From Gracilaria domingensis (taxonomy: Eukaryota; Rhodophyta; Florideophyceae; Gracilariales; Gracilariaceae), in NCBI GenBank assembly GCA_022539475.1, contig VCMS01000065.1, positions 62,001 to 126,000 of the forward strand: a stretch of DNA of 64,000 nt, in the 5' to 3' direction. Of the stretch, positions 29,240 to 40,794 are shown piece after piece. Position 1 is the stretch's first letter. Each line of letters starts with the position of its first letter. Position numbers and translations under genes: made by a program. The notes beneath the pieces are model-generated. The model did no database searches and had not been told where the DNA came from. It worked only from the letters and a program-made list of their open reading frames with translations.

Positions 29240-32200
29240 TTGTTTGCTTCTCTTGTGTGTTAGCCGTTGTAGTATGTTATCTTTGTTTGTTGTTGTTGTT
29301 GTCCTCGTGAGATATGTTAGTGTTAGTTGATGGTGATATTTCCGACTCCAGTGCTGTGTGGGGGGGGGGAGGAGTGGGGGTTGAACGCCTGGTGGGGAGC
29401 GGCGTAGGCCAGTAGGGTCCGGCGCAAGAGGGTGCACCAAAAGGTGAGTAGAAAAACAAAAAGAACAAGAGCGCCTATCCGTCCGGGAATGCCTGCTAAA
29501 CGACTCTCCGGAGGTGAGCTCTCAAGAAGATAGATGATAGATGATAGATGGTAGTGTGGAATCGATACGAGGTTTCGCAGAAAAGAAACCAACAAAAAGG
29601 CCCACACCAAGCGTGTTACGTCAGAGTGTGTGTCCAAAGGCGTGCTACACAGCGAGAGGGCAAAAGACAGCCGGATGATGCAATACGAACACGAAAGTGA
29701 GCGGTGAGATGAGGCTCGGACGGAGCGGGGGCAGGTGGGGGCAGTGGGGGGGAAAAAAATATCTGTTGGGTATCAATAACAACTGCGAGTCGATAAGACG
29801 ATACACAGTTTTGCAAAGTCACTTCACAGACGTTTGTGTGGGAGGCAGAGAGCGAGCGAGTGATATGGCAGCACTTGGTGAACGGGCGGGAGATTGTCGC
29901 CGAATACGATTGATCAATAATACTTGTTGCCCAACGACAACGCCACAAGAGAGACCGTTCCGCAGACAATACTGTCTCGCCAAGAACCAGGTGGAAAAAG
30001 AGAACCGTAGCGGAGGATTGTGCACGAAAAGACAGTTACGATGAGTCGAGGCCAGCGACTGGGTAAACACAGAATGATTTGGCGAGGCGGACGGTAGGGG
30101 GGGAGGTGGGGGCGGCGCGGGCCGATGGCGGTGCGAGACGACCGTTGCCCGAATGATCGACGATGGATTTGCCAACAGCCAAAGTACGATGTGCCTGTGG
30201 GTTTCACGCGACGTCGTTGTGGCGAGGAGCGGTTTCGGAGCCAGATTGCGAGAGAGCACGGTTCATGGCTTTAAGAGCGTTCAATTGCAAACGGTTCGAA
30301 CAGGCATGAGGCGCCACGGAGACGAGAACGGCGCCGAGGATAAGAACGGAGCACGAACAATTCGATTGCTCGCGAGGGCGGCGGGAGCCGGCGGCGCGTG
30401 GTGGCGAACGGAACGTTCTCTGAAAACGCGACGTTGGCCGTATGGCGAGTTTGCGTGACTCACGGCGGGGAAGGGGATCGGGGCCAACTGTGCTCGGAAG
30501 AACAAACGCCTCCAACTGGGGCGGCTGCGCCGCCGGTAAGCGGACTGGCGAGTGGTACAAGTGGTGGGGGAGAACAAAAGGGGAGCGGAGCAAGTGGGAA
30601 GCGGGACGTCGAGGAGTGGCAGCTGCGGATGGAAGAAAGGGTACGATTTGTTGTTGTTTGTGTTTACTGGCGGGGAGGACACGCGTGAGAGGCGCATGAG
30701 CAGAAGTGAGCCGCGTTGCTAGAAAGTATCCAAACGCCTGCGCAGAACCTAGATGGAAGGGGGGGGCGGAGAACGGCGGAGCGTCTCGGCCAGGCGCAAC
30801 ACAGGAAGACGCTGCGCGCGCGCGCGCGGCGAAATCGCGGCGGATCGGGCGATTGACGCGCACGCGCCGTGAAACAACAATTTACACAGCCGAGACAAAC
30901 GGGAGCGAAGAGGCGCGGCAGGATGGCGCAAAATAAAAAAGTGATCGGTGTGGACGCGCGCGGCCGCACGCCGCCATGCGCAAATGTTGCCGCGCGCACA
31001 GCGCGGTTACAGCCGGAGCGCGCGCTCAGCGCGCGGGCGCGCGGAGCCGCAGCTGCTGCCGTGGCGGCGGGTGCGCGCGCGCGCGCGTGCGGCGGGCGGG
31101 GCGCGGCGGGCGGCGGGGCGGCGGGGCGGCGGGGCGGCGGAGACTGGGCGCCTGATTGGAGGCGGTTTTCAATTGAAGACGGATTGCGGGGCGCGAGGCT
31201 GTGCTCGTCGTGGCGCGTCGTGGCGCGCGGTGGCCGGTCGTGACGGGCGGCGGGGGCGGGGGTGGGCCGCGGCGGCGGCTGTCGCGTGTGGGACGGGCAT
31301 CACGGCGGCGCGCGCGGGGAGATGAATTCGAAGGCGGGGCGAAGCGGCGCGGGGGGAGGCGGCTGCTGGACAGCAGGTGGGAGGCGGCTCGAATTAAGAG
31401 GCGTGATGAATGAGAGGCGACGGCGCGGGGGCGTGGGGGGCGCGGTGCGTAACTGCGCAGCAGTGGCGCGGAGGGTGCGGGCGGGAGCTCGAGCGGCGGC
31501 GGGGGGGCGCACAGCGGAGCGGTGCGCTGCGCAGCGGGCGGTACAGCAGGCGGTGATGCAGCCGCGCGGGGATACAGCAGCAAAAGGTGCTGTTGTACAG
31601 CAGTAATAGTGCTGTTGGTGAATCAGGTGGTCTGCAGGGGCACTAACGCCTTACGGTGTTATACAGCAGTAAAAGGGCTGTTGGTGAATCAGAAGCAGGT
31701 GGTGTGCAAGGGCACGAGGACATTCAAGGTGCTATAGCTAAGGAGGCCAGAATGGCAGGAAGAGTTGGGGTGTGCAGACGGTGCGCGCTGCGTGCGGCAT
31801 TTAGAAAGGCAGCGTGGATAAAGGTTAAAGAAAAAGGAAGACAGACACAAGTATGTACATGTATGCACAAGAAGGTAGGGGCGGCGGGGGCGACGCGCGC
31901 AGGCGGCGGTAGCAACCGCGCTGCTGCTGCTGCTGCTGCGCGCGCGCGCGCGCGCGCGCGCGGCCATTAGCCGCACGCCACACGTAGCGCGGCGGCGCGG
32001 CGCGAAGAACAAATCAAGTTTGGGGTCGAAAAGCGGCGAGACAAAAAAAGCGCAGCCGGCGGCGCCAGCGCGCGCCAGCAGCACACGGCAAGCAGCGCGC
32101 GCAGCGCGCGCTGGAATGGACGCAACGTCAAGCAGCCGCGCGCCTTTAATGCGCCGCAGCAATGCTGCGCACTCCAAGCGCGCGCCTAATCGCGCGCGCC

Positions 32201-33806
32201 GCGCCGTCCCCGCCGCGCTCTCACGTGCGCCGCCGCCGCTCGCACGTGGCTTATACCGCACCCCACCGCGCTCCAACCGCCCTACCCCCCCCCCCCCCCC
32301 CCCGCCCCCCGCGCCGCCCCCAACCCGCGCGCGCGCAAGTCTCCAGCGCGCGTCCGCGCCGCGCGCTGGAGACGCACGCGCGCGCGCGCGCCGCCTCCGC
32401 CGCAAACATACACCCGCGGCGGCGGCGGCGGCGGCGGCGCGCGCGGCGGCCGTCAACGGCGCGCGTAGATACGGCAGATTCAGCGCGCGCCTCGCTCACC
32501 ACAGCGCGGCAGCCGCCGCTCCACGTTTTCCGCGTGTGCGCGTGACAGTGGGCGCGCGCGCGCGCAGTGTAAGCCGCGCGCGCCGCGCCGCGCGCGCGCT
32601 GTGTGGCCGCGGCCGCGCCGTTTACAGCGGCCGCGCCGCCAAACAGCGCGCTGTGTCCCGCGCCTTTTTGCCAGCGCCGCGCAAGCGCGCCCAACGTCAG
32701 CCGCGCGCGCGCGCGCCGCACGTGGCGCGCGCGCGCGGCTGTAAACGCCATGCATAAAGGCGCGCGCGCGCGTTTTGGGCGCGCGCGCGAGGCGCCACGC
32801 ACGTCGACGCGCGACGCGCCACTTTGTGCAACTGCCAAAAAATCATTCCCGCGCCCCAACCGTTTTATTGGCGCCTGCCGTGTGTGTGCCGCTGCAATCC
32901 GCGCGCCGCCCCCCCCCCCCCCCCCCTTTTCACACGCCGCGTCGCACGCCGTTCGACCCCTTCTTCACGTCTCCTCCGCCTCAACAGCCGCACTTGCTTC
33001 TCCGCCCCCACCACCTCCTCCGCCCTCCTCCCTCCCCCTCCTCCCCCTCCTCCCCCCCCCCCCTCGCCTCCTCCTCCCTTGCGCCCGCCGCTACCGCCGT
33101 TACCGCCGCCACCGCCGCCCGCCGTCGCTGTCGCTGTCGTCGTCGCTGTCGCCCGCTGTGTCAAGGCCCGCGCCGCCCTCGTGCCCCGTCGCCCGACTCA
33201 CCCCCGCGTGTGCGTTGTTTGGTTTGCCCCGTCTAGTCGCGTCGTGTGCCGCGCCCCGTCCGCGTCGTTGTCGTCGTCGCACCTGTTGTTTTCTAGACTC
33301 TCTCGCATCCGCGCGTCTGCCCCGCCCCGACCCGCCGCCCCTCGCGCCACCGTCCGCCCGTCCTTCCGTTTGCCCAACCTCCCCGTCACGCACTTTCGTC
33401 CGGCCACTGTCGCCCAGTGTGTGTGAATCAGTGAGGCGTCCGTGTCGTTACTAACTTTTTTTTTCTTTGTCGCCACGCCTTCCTGCCGCCCGCAGTTTCC
33501 TACATTCGGTGCAAACTCTCACCTTTTCCCTCCCCTTTCTCCCCCTCTCCCCCTCCCCTTTCCCCCCCGTGTCGCTTGCTCGGCGTGTGCCTTCTTGCCC
33601 GTTGCTGCGCACAGCCACATTGCTTGTGTGCCGTGTGTGCTTGATCTTGTCTGTCTAGCGACACTCCAACGTTCCTGAGACCGCTTTTACGGCGACGCTT
33701 TCGCCGTATAGGTCTGTCGTACCCCTCGTCCTCGCCTTCCATCCGCTCGCACGCCCTTGGTGTGTGTGTGTGTGTGTTTGTGTGTGAGAAGAAAAAAAAA
33801 AAAAGC
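29240..33806. other. 4.6-kb region without a supported gene
   Basis: Open frames here are overlapping, GC-driven and of biased composition; none shows a domain, signal or membrane segment I trust. Notable sequence: a G-run at about 29359-29374 (C-rich on the sense strand of the zinc-finger gene), GC dinucleotide runs near 31935-31962, C-runs near 32284-32305, 32908-32930 and 33050-33063, and a pyrimidine-rich tract at 33500-33570. It may hold a non-coding RNA or an intron-rich gene that I could not resolve. Confidence 0.4.
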
Positions 33807-33813
33807 TATATAA
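33807..33813 (+). promoter_or_regulatory. TATA box of the type I membrane protein gene
   Basis: TATATAA lies 85 bp before the ATG at 33892, after a GT repeat and an A-run. The start codon has a strong context (GCAACCATGG). Confidence 0.65.
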
Positions 33814-33891
33814 CCCTCGCCTGCATCAAAAGGCAGCCAAAACTCTTCGTTCCGCAACCTGTTCTTCTTCTACATCGAAAAAAGCGCAACC

Positions 33892-35595
33892 ATGGTTCGT
33901 TTCTCTACCTTATTCGTGTTGGTTGCTTTCTTGTTGGCCGCCGTGTCAGCCCAGCTCAAGTTTGACGGCGACGACGCCGTCACTACCGTTCTCGCCTCGT
34001 ATGGAGATGCCGCTACTACCGTCTCTGTGCTGTACAAGGGTCCGGACGCCGATGTGTCCGTGTCCTCCTCTTCACTGTACTCTGTCGGCTCGCCCAGCTC
34101 TGCCGAGGCCGCCGGTGGCTACACTAACTACACCATCCCCATGTCCTTCAACGGCGGCGTAGGCTCCACCGCCTACACCGTCAGCGTCGGAGAGGAGTCT
34201 GTCACCGGAACCATCATTGTCGCCGGCTTTGTTATCATGGCTGACGGTGAGATTGTGTCGGGTGACGACGGTGAGGGCATCAGTGTTGGCCAGAGCGGCA
34301 CCACCACGTACGAGGTGAAGGCCGTGGGCGTTGACGGCGGAGCCGTCGACATCTCCGGCTCCACCATTTCCGGCAAGGAACTGTCGGGCCCCTACATGAA
34401 GGAAATTGACATGAGTGGCACCTCCATCTCGTCCACTACGTTCACGCTCAAGATTGCGCCGCTGCGCGTGGGTACCGGAAACTTCATCATCAACTTTGAT
34501 GCGCCGGCCATCTCAATGGGCGGCGAATCATTCGAGACCGTTCTCAACGTGAAGCAGGCTACCTCTCCGGAGCCGGCTTGCGTTGCGTACGGCGGCGCCG
34601 TGACCACCTCTGGCGGCATGGTGAAGGTGGCCATGTACAACTTGTTGTCGCCGCCCAAGCGCTCTGCCGTGGAGAAGGTGACCATCACCATTGGCGGCAC
34701 CAGCGTGGACTGGGACAAGGACGCTTCTTCGCTGTCACTGCCCGACCACATGGTGGCGTTCAAGATTTCTACGGCCGGCACTGCGTCGATCACTTGTGAC
34801 GGCGAGCCGGCCGTGGTGATGGGTGACGACATTGTGGCGTCGGGAGACTCGTCCGGCGCTGCGCTGGCAACCTCTTTGATCACTGAGCTGCCGCGCGACC
34901 AGTCGCAGTCGGTGTTCACGGCTGTGATCCGTGTGGTGGATTCATCACCTGACACGCTGTTGGCCGCGGACGCGCAGAAGATTCTGAGCCGTTTCTGCAG
35001 TGTGATTGGCGCTGATACTTGCGCGATCGAGGACGTGCGCAGTGGCTCTGCCTTGTTGGACTGCTCGGGCTACATTGATGGCGATGATGCAGCGACCGCC
35101 GAGAACGACTTGTACGAGGAATTCGACAGCTGCGAGTTCCAGACTGGTACCGGGTACGCGTGCGACGAGCTGACGCTCGGCGAGATGAGCGTGACCAAGG
35201 CGGTGGTCGGCTCCGGCGGCGCTGTGTTGGCGTCGGCCGGACTGGCCACATGGACGATTGTGCTGATTGCGGCGGTGGGCGCGTTCGCGCTGATCCTGGT
35301 GATTGTGCTGGGTCTGTGGGCCGTGTACCGGCGCTCGGCCGAGCAGTCGGAGAGCGACTACTCATCGTCTGGACCGCTGGGCGTGCCGGACCCGTCCGAC
35401 CTGCTGTACGAGCAGAGCATTGTGCGTGACATCTACGGACGCGGCGACTTCCCGGACGGCGGGCCGTCTGCGGCGGTGGCCGAGCAGCGCGCGCGAGAGG
35501 CGGAGCTGCGGGAGGAGACGCCGCGACCGCCGTCGTCGTCGGGCGTGTCGCGCGGGGCGGGTACGGATGACGCATCTTCTACGTACTCTGTGTAA
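33892..35595 (+). CDS. Type I single-pass membrane protein, unidentified
   Basis: 567 residues. Clear signal peptide (residues 1-20, ending AVSAQ), a Ser/Thr/Gly-rich extracellular part with alternating beta-strand patterns, one membrane segment at about 455-478 (WTIVLIAAVGAFALILVIVL), then a basic stop and an 89-residue cytoplasmic tail. A segment before the membrane (about residues 345-430, VFTAVIRVV...LLAADAQKILSRFC...) has the size and strand/helix order of a SEA-like domain with four cysteines; this is inference. The tail has tyrosine-containing patches (SDLLYEQ, DIYGRGDFP) and ends SSTYSV. Strong codon bias, a good TATA box and start context suggest high expression. I do not recognise the family; a cell-surface adhesion or receptor role is possible. 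Confidence 0.8.
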   Translation: MVRFSTLFVLVAFLLAAVSAQLKFDGDDAVTTVLASYGDAATTVSVLYKGPDADVSVSSSSLYSVGSPSSAEAAGGYTNYTIPMSFNGGVGSTAYTVSVGEESVTGTIIVAGFVIMADGEIVSGDDGEGISVGQSGTTTYEVKAVGVDGGAVDISGSTISGKELSGPYMKEIDMSGTSISSTTFTLKIAPLRVGTGNFIINFDAPAISMGGESFETVLNVKQATSPEPACVAYGGAVTTSGGMVKVAMYNLLSPPKRSAVEKVTITIGGTSVDWDKDASSLSLPDHMVAFKISTAGTASITCDGEPAVVMGDDIVASGDSSGAALATSLITELPRDQSQSVFTAVIRVVDSSPDTLLAADAQKILSRFCSVIGADTCAIEDVRSGSALLDCSGYIDGDDAATAENDLYEEFDSCEFQTGTGYACDELTLGEMSVTKAVVGSGGAVLASAGLATWTIVLIAAVGAFALILVIVLGLWAVYRRSAEQSESDYSSSGPLGVPDPSDLLYEQSIVRDIYGRGDFPDGGPSAAVAEQRAREAELREETPRPPSSSGVSRGAGTDDASSTYSV

Positions 35596-35646
35596 TCTTT
35601 GTGAGCGAGAGAGCGGAGCGTTTTTTCCTCATTTTGCTGTCGTGTT

Positions 35647-35679
<33 letters not shown>

Positions 35680-36262
35680 GATTTTGTTTTGTTGTTTTTA
35701 ATGAGCTGATGTGTTAAAGGACGACTGTTTTTCTTCGTGTCGTTGATGAGAGCGCCCAGAGAGAGAGAGAGAGAGAGAGTGTGTGTGTGTGTGTGTGTGT
35801 GTATGTTTCTAACGGGCATGTAGTGAGCTGAGAGCTTGAGCTGAGCGAAGCGAGGTCTGGGAATGGGGGTGGCGGAATGAGCGGTGATCCGGGATGGAGG
35901 GCGAGGGGGGGGGAGGGGCGTGTGGAGCGGCGGGGGGGGCCGGGTGGAAGCGCTGGGCGGTGACTTGGGTTCGGGGGGCGCGCGCGCTGCGTGGCCAGCG
36001 GCGCGCGGCGGCGGGGTGTGCGCGCGCGGTGCGCGCGCGCGGCGCGCGGGCAACAGCGCGGCTGGCAGAATTTGCGTGTGCGGCTGCGACACGTCGGCGC
36101 GCTGTGCGCGCGTGGCGGCGGCGGCGGCGCGCGGCGGCGAGTTGCGGGAATGGAACGGCGCGCTGAGCGCGTGCCACTTGGACGCGGCGCGCACATTCCT
36201 GCAGTGCGGGCGCGCCTTTTCGGGGGGCGCGCGCGCGTTTATTGCGCGCGCGCGCCGCGCGC
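35596..36262. other. Convergent 3' region
   Basis: It holds the 3' UTR of the membrane protein with a GTT-rich run near 35648-35680, then the GA/GT microsatellite and a GC-rich part. No gene is seen. Confidence 0.5.
35759..35802. repeat. (GA)n(GT)n compound microsatellite
   Basis: About 10 GA units run directly into about 12 GT units. Confidence 0.95.
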
Positions 36263-36535
36263 TTACCGTTCGGGCGCCGGCGGCAGCGGCGGCAGGCGCA
36301 GCGCGCCGAGCGCGCGCGCGGACAGCAGCAGCAGCGCGGCGCGCGGCGCCAGCGCGTACGCGGCGCCGGGCGCGACGGGCGCCGGGCGCACGTGCGCCGG
36401 CGCGCGCAGCTGCGTGTCCAGCACGCGCGTGGTGGGCTCGCGCGGCGTGCGCACGGCGCGCGTGCGCCCGCCGCCGTTGAACGCGGCGAACGCGAACGCG
36501 CCGCCGGCGCCGCGCAGCCGCAGCGCCAGCACGCA

Positions 36536-36566
<31 letters not shown>

Positions 36567-38392
36567 CAGTCCGGGCCGCCGTCCAGCTCGCCGTGCCAGC
36601 TCACGTCCGCCGCCGTCAGGAACGCGCCGCGCCGCAGCAGCGGCAGCTGCGCGCGCAGCGCGCACAGCAGCCGCGTCGTCAGCAGCGCCGCCGGCGCCGC
36701 CGCCGCGTCCCCCCCCGCCGGCGCGCGCGGCAGGTACGACAGCGCCGAGTCCTGGCACCACGCGTTGTTGTTGCCGCGCTGCGTGTGCCACAGCTCGTCG
36801 CCCATGCGCAGCATGGGCGTGCCGGCCGCCAGCAGCAGCGCCAGCGTCATGCTGCCCGCCGCCGTCTCGCGCGCCGCCGCCACGTCGCCGCCGCCGCCGC
36901 CGCCGCCGCCGTCGCCCTCCGCGCCGCAGTTCCACGAGTGGTTGTGCTCCTCGCCGTCGCGGTTGTGCTCGCCGTTGGCCGCGTTGTGCTTGCGCTCGTA
37001 CGACACCACGTCGCGCAGCGAGAAGCCGTCGTGCGCCGTCACAAAGTTCACCGAGTGGAACGGCGCGCGCCCGCCCGCGCCGTACACGTCCTGCGAGCCG
37101 CACAGCCGCGACGCCAGCTCGCCCGCGCCGCCGCCGTCGCCGCGGAAGAAGCGCCGCACGCAGTCGCGGAACTTGCCGTTCCACTCGCCCCACACGCCGT
37201 GGTGCGGGAAGCTGCCCACCTGGTACGCGCCGCCGCAGTCCCACGGCTCGGCGATCAGCTTCACGTCGCGCATGGACGGGTGCTTGGTGAAGCGCTGCAC
37301 CACGGGCGGGTCGTCCAGCAGCTCGCCGTTGGCGTCGCGGCACAGCACCGACGCCAGGTCGAAGCGGAAGCCGTCCACGCCCATCTCGTGCGCCCAGTAC
37401 AGCAGGCTGTCGCAGATGAGGTTCTGCACGATCGGGTTGTTGCAGTTGAGCGTGTTGCCGCAGCCGGACTGGTTCACAAACGTGCGCCCGCCGTCCTTCA
37501 TGATGTAGTACGTCGTGGGCGCCAGCTGCTTCATGCCGTAAAAGCCGCGCCCCACAAAGTCGTGGCCCATTTCGGCCGTGTGGTTGTACACCACGTCCAG
37601 AATCACCTCGATGCGCTCGCGGTGCAGCTCGCGCACCATCGTCTGAAACTCGCGCTTCACGTCGGCCGGCGTGCCGCCGTTGGCGCCGTAGCGGTTCATC
37701 ACCGAGAAGAACGACACGGTGGAGTAGCCCCAGTACTGACAGAGCGGCTTGCCCGTGTCGGGCGACACTTTGCTCCACTCTGTCTCGTTGAACTCCATGA
37801 CGGGCAGCAGCTCCACGGCGTTGACGCCGAGCATTTTCAGGTACGGGATTCGTTTTACCACCGCGGCAAAACTGCCCGCCTGGTCGGCGCTCTCGCCGTC
37901 GCGCGGCAGGCGCGAAAAGCCGCGCACGTGCATCTCGTAGATGATGAGGTCCTTCCACGCGAGCTTGGGCTTGGGCACGTCCATCCAGTCAAAGCTGCGC
38001 GAGCGGTCCTCCACGATGGCCCACGGCTCGTACTCGGCGCTGCGCTCGTTGAAGCGGTCGACGCCGACGGGCGTGTCCAGCAGCGTGGCGTACGGGTCGA
38101 GGCAGGCGTTGGACAGCCACGTGCCGTCGCAGTGGCCAATCTCCCACAGGTAGCGGAAGTGCGCGACGGCGGGGCGGATCTCGACGTGCCACACGTGCCC
38201 CGTGCGGTGGTGCTCGCGCAGCTTGAAGCGCAGCGGCGGCTGCGAGCGCGCGCTGGCGGGCGCGCGCAGCAGCAGCGTGGCGTCGAGCGGCTCGCGCGCG
38301 TAGATGGCAAAGTTGGTGCCGTGCGGGGTGGCGGTGGCGCCCAGCGGGGTGGGCTTGCCCAGGTGGGCGGCGTGCGAGGGCGGGCTCTTCAT
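36263..38392 (-). CDS. Isoamylase-type starch/glycogen debranching enzyme
   Basis: 709 residues. It hydrolyses alpha-1,6 branches of storage glucan. N-terminal CBM48-like domain (residues 1-120), then the GH13 barrel: DVVYNHTAE at about 266-274, GFRFDLA with the nucleophile Asp345, AEPWDCGG with the acid Glu382, and VTAHDGFSL with Asp455. The start is the first Met and the family homology (GATATPHGTNFAIYA) begins 18 residues later, so no transit peptide is present. This fits cytosolic floridean starch in red algae. Poly-Gly and Ala-rich insertions in the C-terminal third reflect GCC repeats. Long sense-strand C-runs lie just before the ATG (38406-38505). Confidence 0.94.
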
Positions 38393-38405
38393 GGGGATCG
38401 GAAGC

Positions 38406-38505
38406 GTTGGGGGGGGGAAGGGGGGGAAGGGGGGGGGGGGGGGGGGGGGGGGTGGGGAAAGGGGGGGGGGTGGGGAAAGGGGGTGGGGAAAGGGGGGTGG
38501 GGAGG
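38406..38505. repeat. G-run cluster before the debranching enzyme start
   Basis: Many runs of 5 to over 20 G separated by AA, AAA or T. Read on the gene's sense strand it is a C-rich pyrimidine tract beginning 14 bases before the ATG. It could form G-quadruplex or i-motif structures. Confidence 0.85.
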
Positions 38506-39368
38506 GAGACGCTCTGCGAGAGGGGTGGCAGGGTGGTGGCGAGTGCGGCGGAGTGGCGGAGATTGGGGCAGGACTTGGTGAGGATTCTGGAAGGCGAATT
38601 AAATTTTTATTGCTGCGAGTCGTTTGTCAGTTGTTGGCAGCGCCAAGTACTGTGGTCATGGAAACGACTTGTTGCCGCGGCGCGCTGCGGCTGGCAATGT
38701 TTTTTCGGCGATGAGTCAAGCGCCGCGTCACGGCTCGGCACGCAATCTCGTCGATTGCTTGTCTTGTCTCTCAGCCGCGGAGCATTCGGCGCGAGCAAGG
38801 CAGCGGGCGAGATTTGATGATTATCAAGCCGATCACTTGCGCCGACGCCGCGCCGCGCCGCGCCGCGCCGCGCCGCGCCGCGTCCCGCCTGCTGCAGTCT
38901 ACGGAAAACGGCTGCGGGCGCGCGAGAGGCGCTCACGCAATCACTCTCAGGCTGCCGGAAACCGGCCTCGCGCTCGGCAGCCGAACGTTGAAGCCTCCAC
39001 GCAGCAGCAAGCGCGGCGCTTTCTCCAGCGCGCCTTTAAGCGCGGCGCGTTGGACGGGAAAAAGGCGCGCTGTCCCGCCGCGCGCGAACGTTGGGCGCGC
39101 GCGCCCGCGGCGCGCCCGCGGCGCGCAACGTATCTCCGCGAGTGAACCGTTTCGCCGCCGACGCTTACAAGCGCTGCCAATCTCTCAGAGCGCGCGCCGC
39201 CGCCTGCGTTGTTGGCCGCGCGCTGCAGCGACCGCGCTGGCGCTGCACACGTATGACGCGCGGCGCGCCGCAAGGCGCGCCACGCATGCGCCGCACGATC
39301 TCCGCCGCGCGCACCTCGCGGTCCCGCCGCGGCGCCGGCCGCGTTTCGAGCCCGCGCGCGCGCCCGCC
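38506..39368. other. GC-rich divergent spacer
   Basis: No supported gene. It contains about seven GCCGC units near 38848-38882 and many GCGC clusters. It separates the debranching enzyme from the tail-anchored protein. Confidence 0.4.
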
Positions 39369-39375
39369 ATGTCCG

Positions 39376-39416
<41 letters not shown>

Positions 39417-39857
39417 CCCGCGCCGCCCGCGCCGGCCTTCGCCGCCGCGCCGCCGCTGCCGCGCCGCGCCGCCGCGCCGCGCGCGCGCGGCGGCGGCGGC
39501 GGCGGCGCGCGCGGCGCGCGCGGCGCGCGCATGGCGCGCGGGCGCCGCGCGCGGCTGCGCAGGAAGGAGCGGCGCGACCGGGGCGGCGATTCGTCGGGCG
39601 CGACGCGGCGCGCCGGCGAGCAGCACCTGGCCGACCAGTTTGAGGAGGGCGCGCGCGCGCCGCTGCCAGCGCGCGCGTCCGGCGCGTCCAGGCGCGCCGA
39701 TCGCGGCGCCGACAAGCGCGCGCTGTCGCTGCAGCTGCCGGCGCGCACGCAGACGCTCAACCTGCTGGTGCGGGGCGCTTGGGTGGGCATTGGCATTCTG
39801 GCCGGCGTGTTTGTGTTGGTGCACTTTGTTATAGTGAAGGACCTGGTGCCAAAGTAG
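39369..39857 (+). CDS. Small tail-anchored membrane protein, unidentified
   Basis: 162 residues from the Met before a run of SAP repeats. The first half is Ala/Pro/Arg/Gly low complexity, then a charged middle (RRKERRDRGGD). Near the C-terminus there is one strong membrane segment (VGIGILAGVFVLVHFVIV), followed by KDLVPK only, the layout of a tail-anchored protein of the ER or mitochondrial outer membrane. The translocon subunit Sec61 beta was considered but its conserved sequence before the anchor is not visible. The start could also be the Met at 39531. Confidence 0.5.
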
Positions 39858-40452
39858 CTAGCTAGTGTGCTGGTACCTTTGGTACTTGGATGTTGGCACC
39901 CGCTTTTGCTTTTGCTTGTGCTTGTGCTTAGTGCTGCAAATATATGAGTGCAAGTACATTTTCATATCTTAGTTACAGTTTTACAACGGCGCCCGCAGCG
40001 TCGCCTAACGCGGTGGAAGCGCAGCCGCAGCCACCACCGGCGCGACACACAGCAGCGGCGCATCCAGTGTTGTACAAGTCAGCACATGTCAACGCGCAAC
40101 GCCCAAAAACAACAAATAACTGGTACATCAACAGCTGACGTACAAACTACCGACAGTTTGTCCAACAACTGTTGCCCTCTTCTATCACATCAATACAAAT
40201 GTACACCACCAACATGAGATCGCGCCGCGCGTTGATCTCAGCCTAAAAAAGACAAAACGACAGTAACAGAACAAACAACCAAAAAACAAGCATCGAACAC
40301 AAAAGCAAGACAAGCGCCATCAGTCATCTTCCACGCGCTCGCGACGGAGTGTGAAAGAAAGAGCGAAGGACGAAAAACGGAGAGAGAAAAAAAGGGACAA
40401 TGTACAAGGGGGATGGGGAGGGGGTGGGGTGGGGGAGAGGGCGGCACCGAGT
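39858..40452. other. Convergent 3' region
   Basis: AT-richer spacer between the tail-anchored protein and the minus-strand GATA gene. No gene is seen. Confidence 0.5.
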
Positions 40453-40794
40453 TCAAGAAGTCTCCACAAACTCTATGGCGGCGAGCAAGAAATGCAGACC
40501 GACGGCGGTGCCCTTTCGCCAACTCTTGGACACGGGCAAGTGGTGTACGTTTGCGGACGGCGTACTGCTGGCGGCGGCGGCAGCGCCCTTCACACGTTGC
40601 TTGCGCGCGCGTTTGTTGGGCGCATCGACGGTGATGAACTGACGCGTCGATGGCACGAATATCAATCGGCCCTTCTTCATGCGCACGCCGCAGGCGTTGC
40701 ACAGCGTCTTGGGGCCGAGCGGGCTGCGACGCCAAAGCGGCGTCTCCGTGCACGCGCAGTTGTGGCACACACGCACACCGTTAGCGGCGGCCAT
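40453..40794 (-). CDS. Small GATA-type zinc-finger protein
   Basis: 113 residues. The GATA finger is at residues 10-34: CHNC, 18 residues including TPLWRRSPLGPKTL, then CNACG, the CX2CX18CX2C spacing typical of many plant GATA factors. A basic stretch follows (RMKKGR, NKRARKQR) and could contact DNA and act as a nuclear signal. The Met at 40794 is chosen because it is the first ATG close to the finger and the upstream sequence is Pro/Ser low complexity over a repeated GGTTGGGGG tract (C-rich on the sense strand). A DNA-binding regulator recognising GATA-type sites is expected; targets are unknown. Confidence 0.85.
   Translation of the reverse strand: MAAANGVRVCHNCACTETPLWRRSPLGPKTLCNACGVRMKKGRLIFVPSTRQFITVDAPNKRARKQRVKGAAAAASSTPSANVHHLPVSKSWRKGTAVGLHFLLAAIEFVETS

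Noticed and set aside
35433-37958. An 841-codon open frame on the minus strand over the debranching enzyme and the end of the membrane protein
   Set aside because: It overlaps the true debranching frame, is Arg/Ala/Pro low complexity, and arises from the high GC content, which removes stop codons in other frames.
36242-38581. A 779-codon plus-strand frame opposite the debranching enzyme
   Set aside because: Antisense shadow of a GC-rich gene, with an Arg/Gln/Ala-biased composition and no domains.
39369-39857. Possible Sec61 beta
   Set aside because: The layout (tail anchor, low-complexity head) fits, but the conserved sequence before the anchor in Sec61 beta is not visible. Kept as unidentified.
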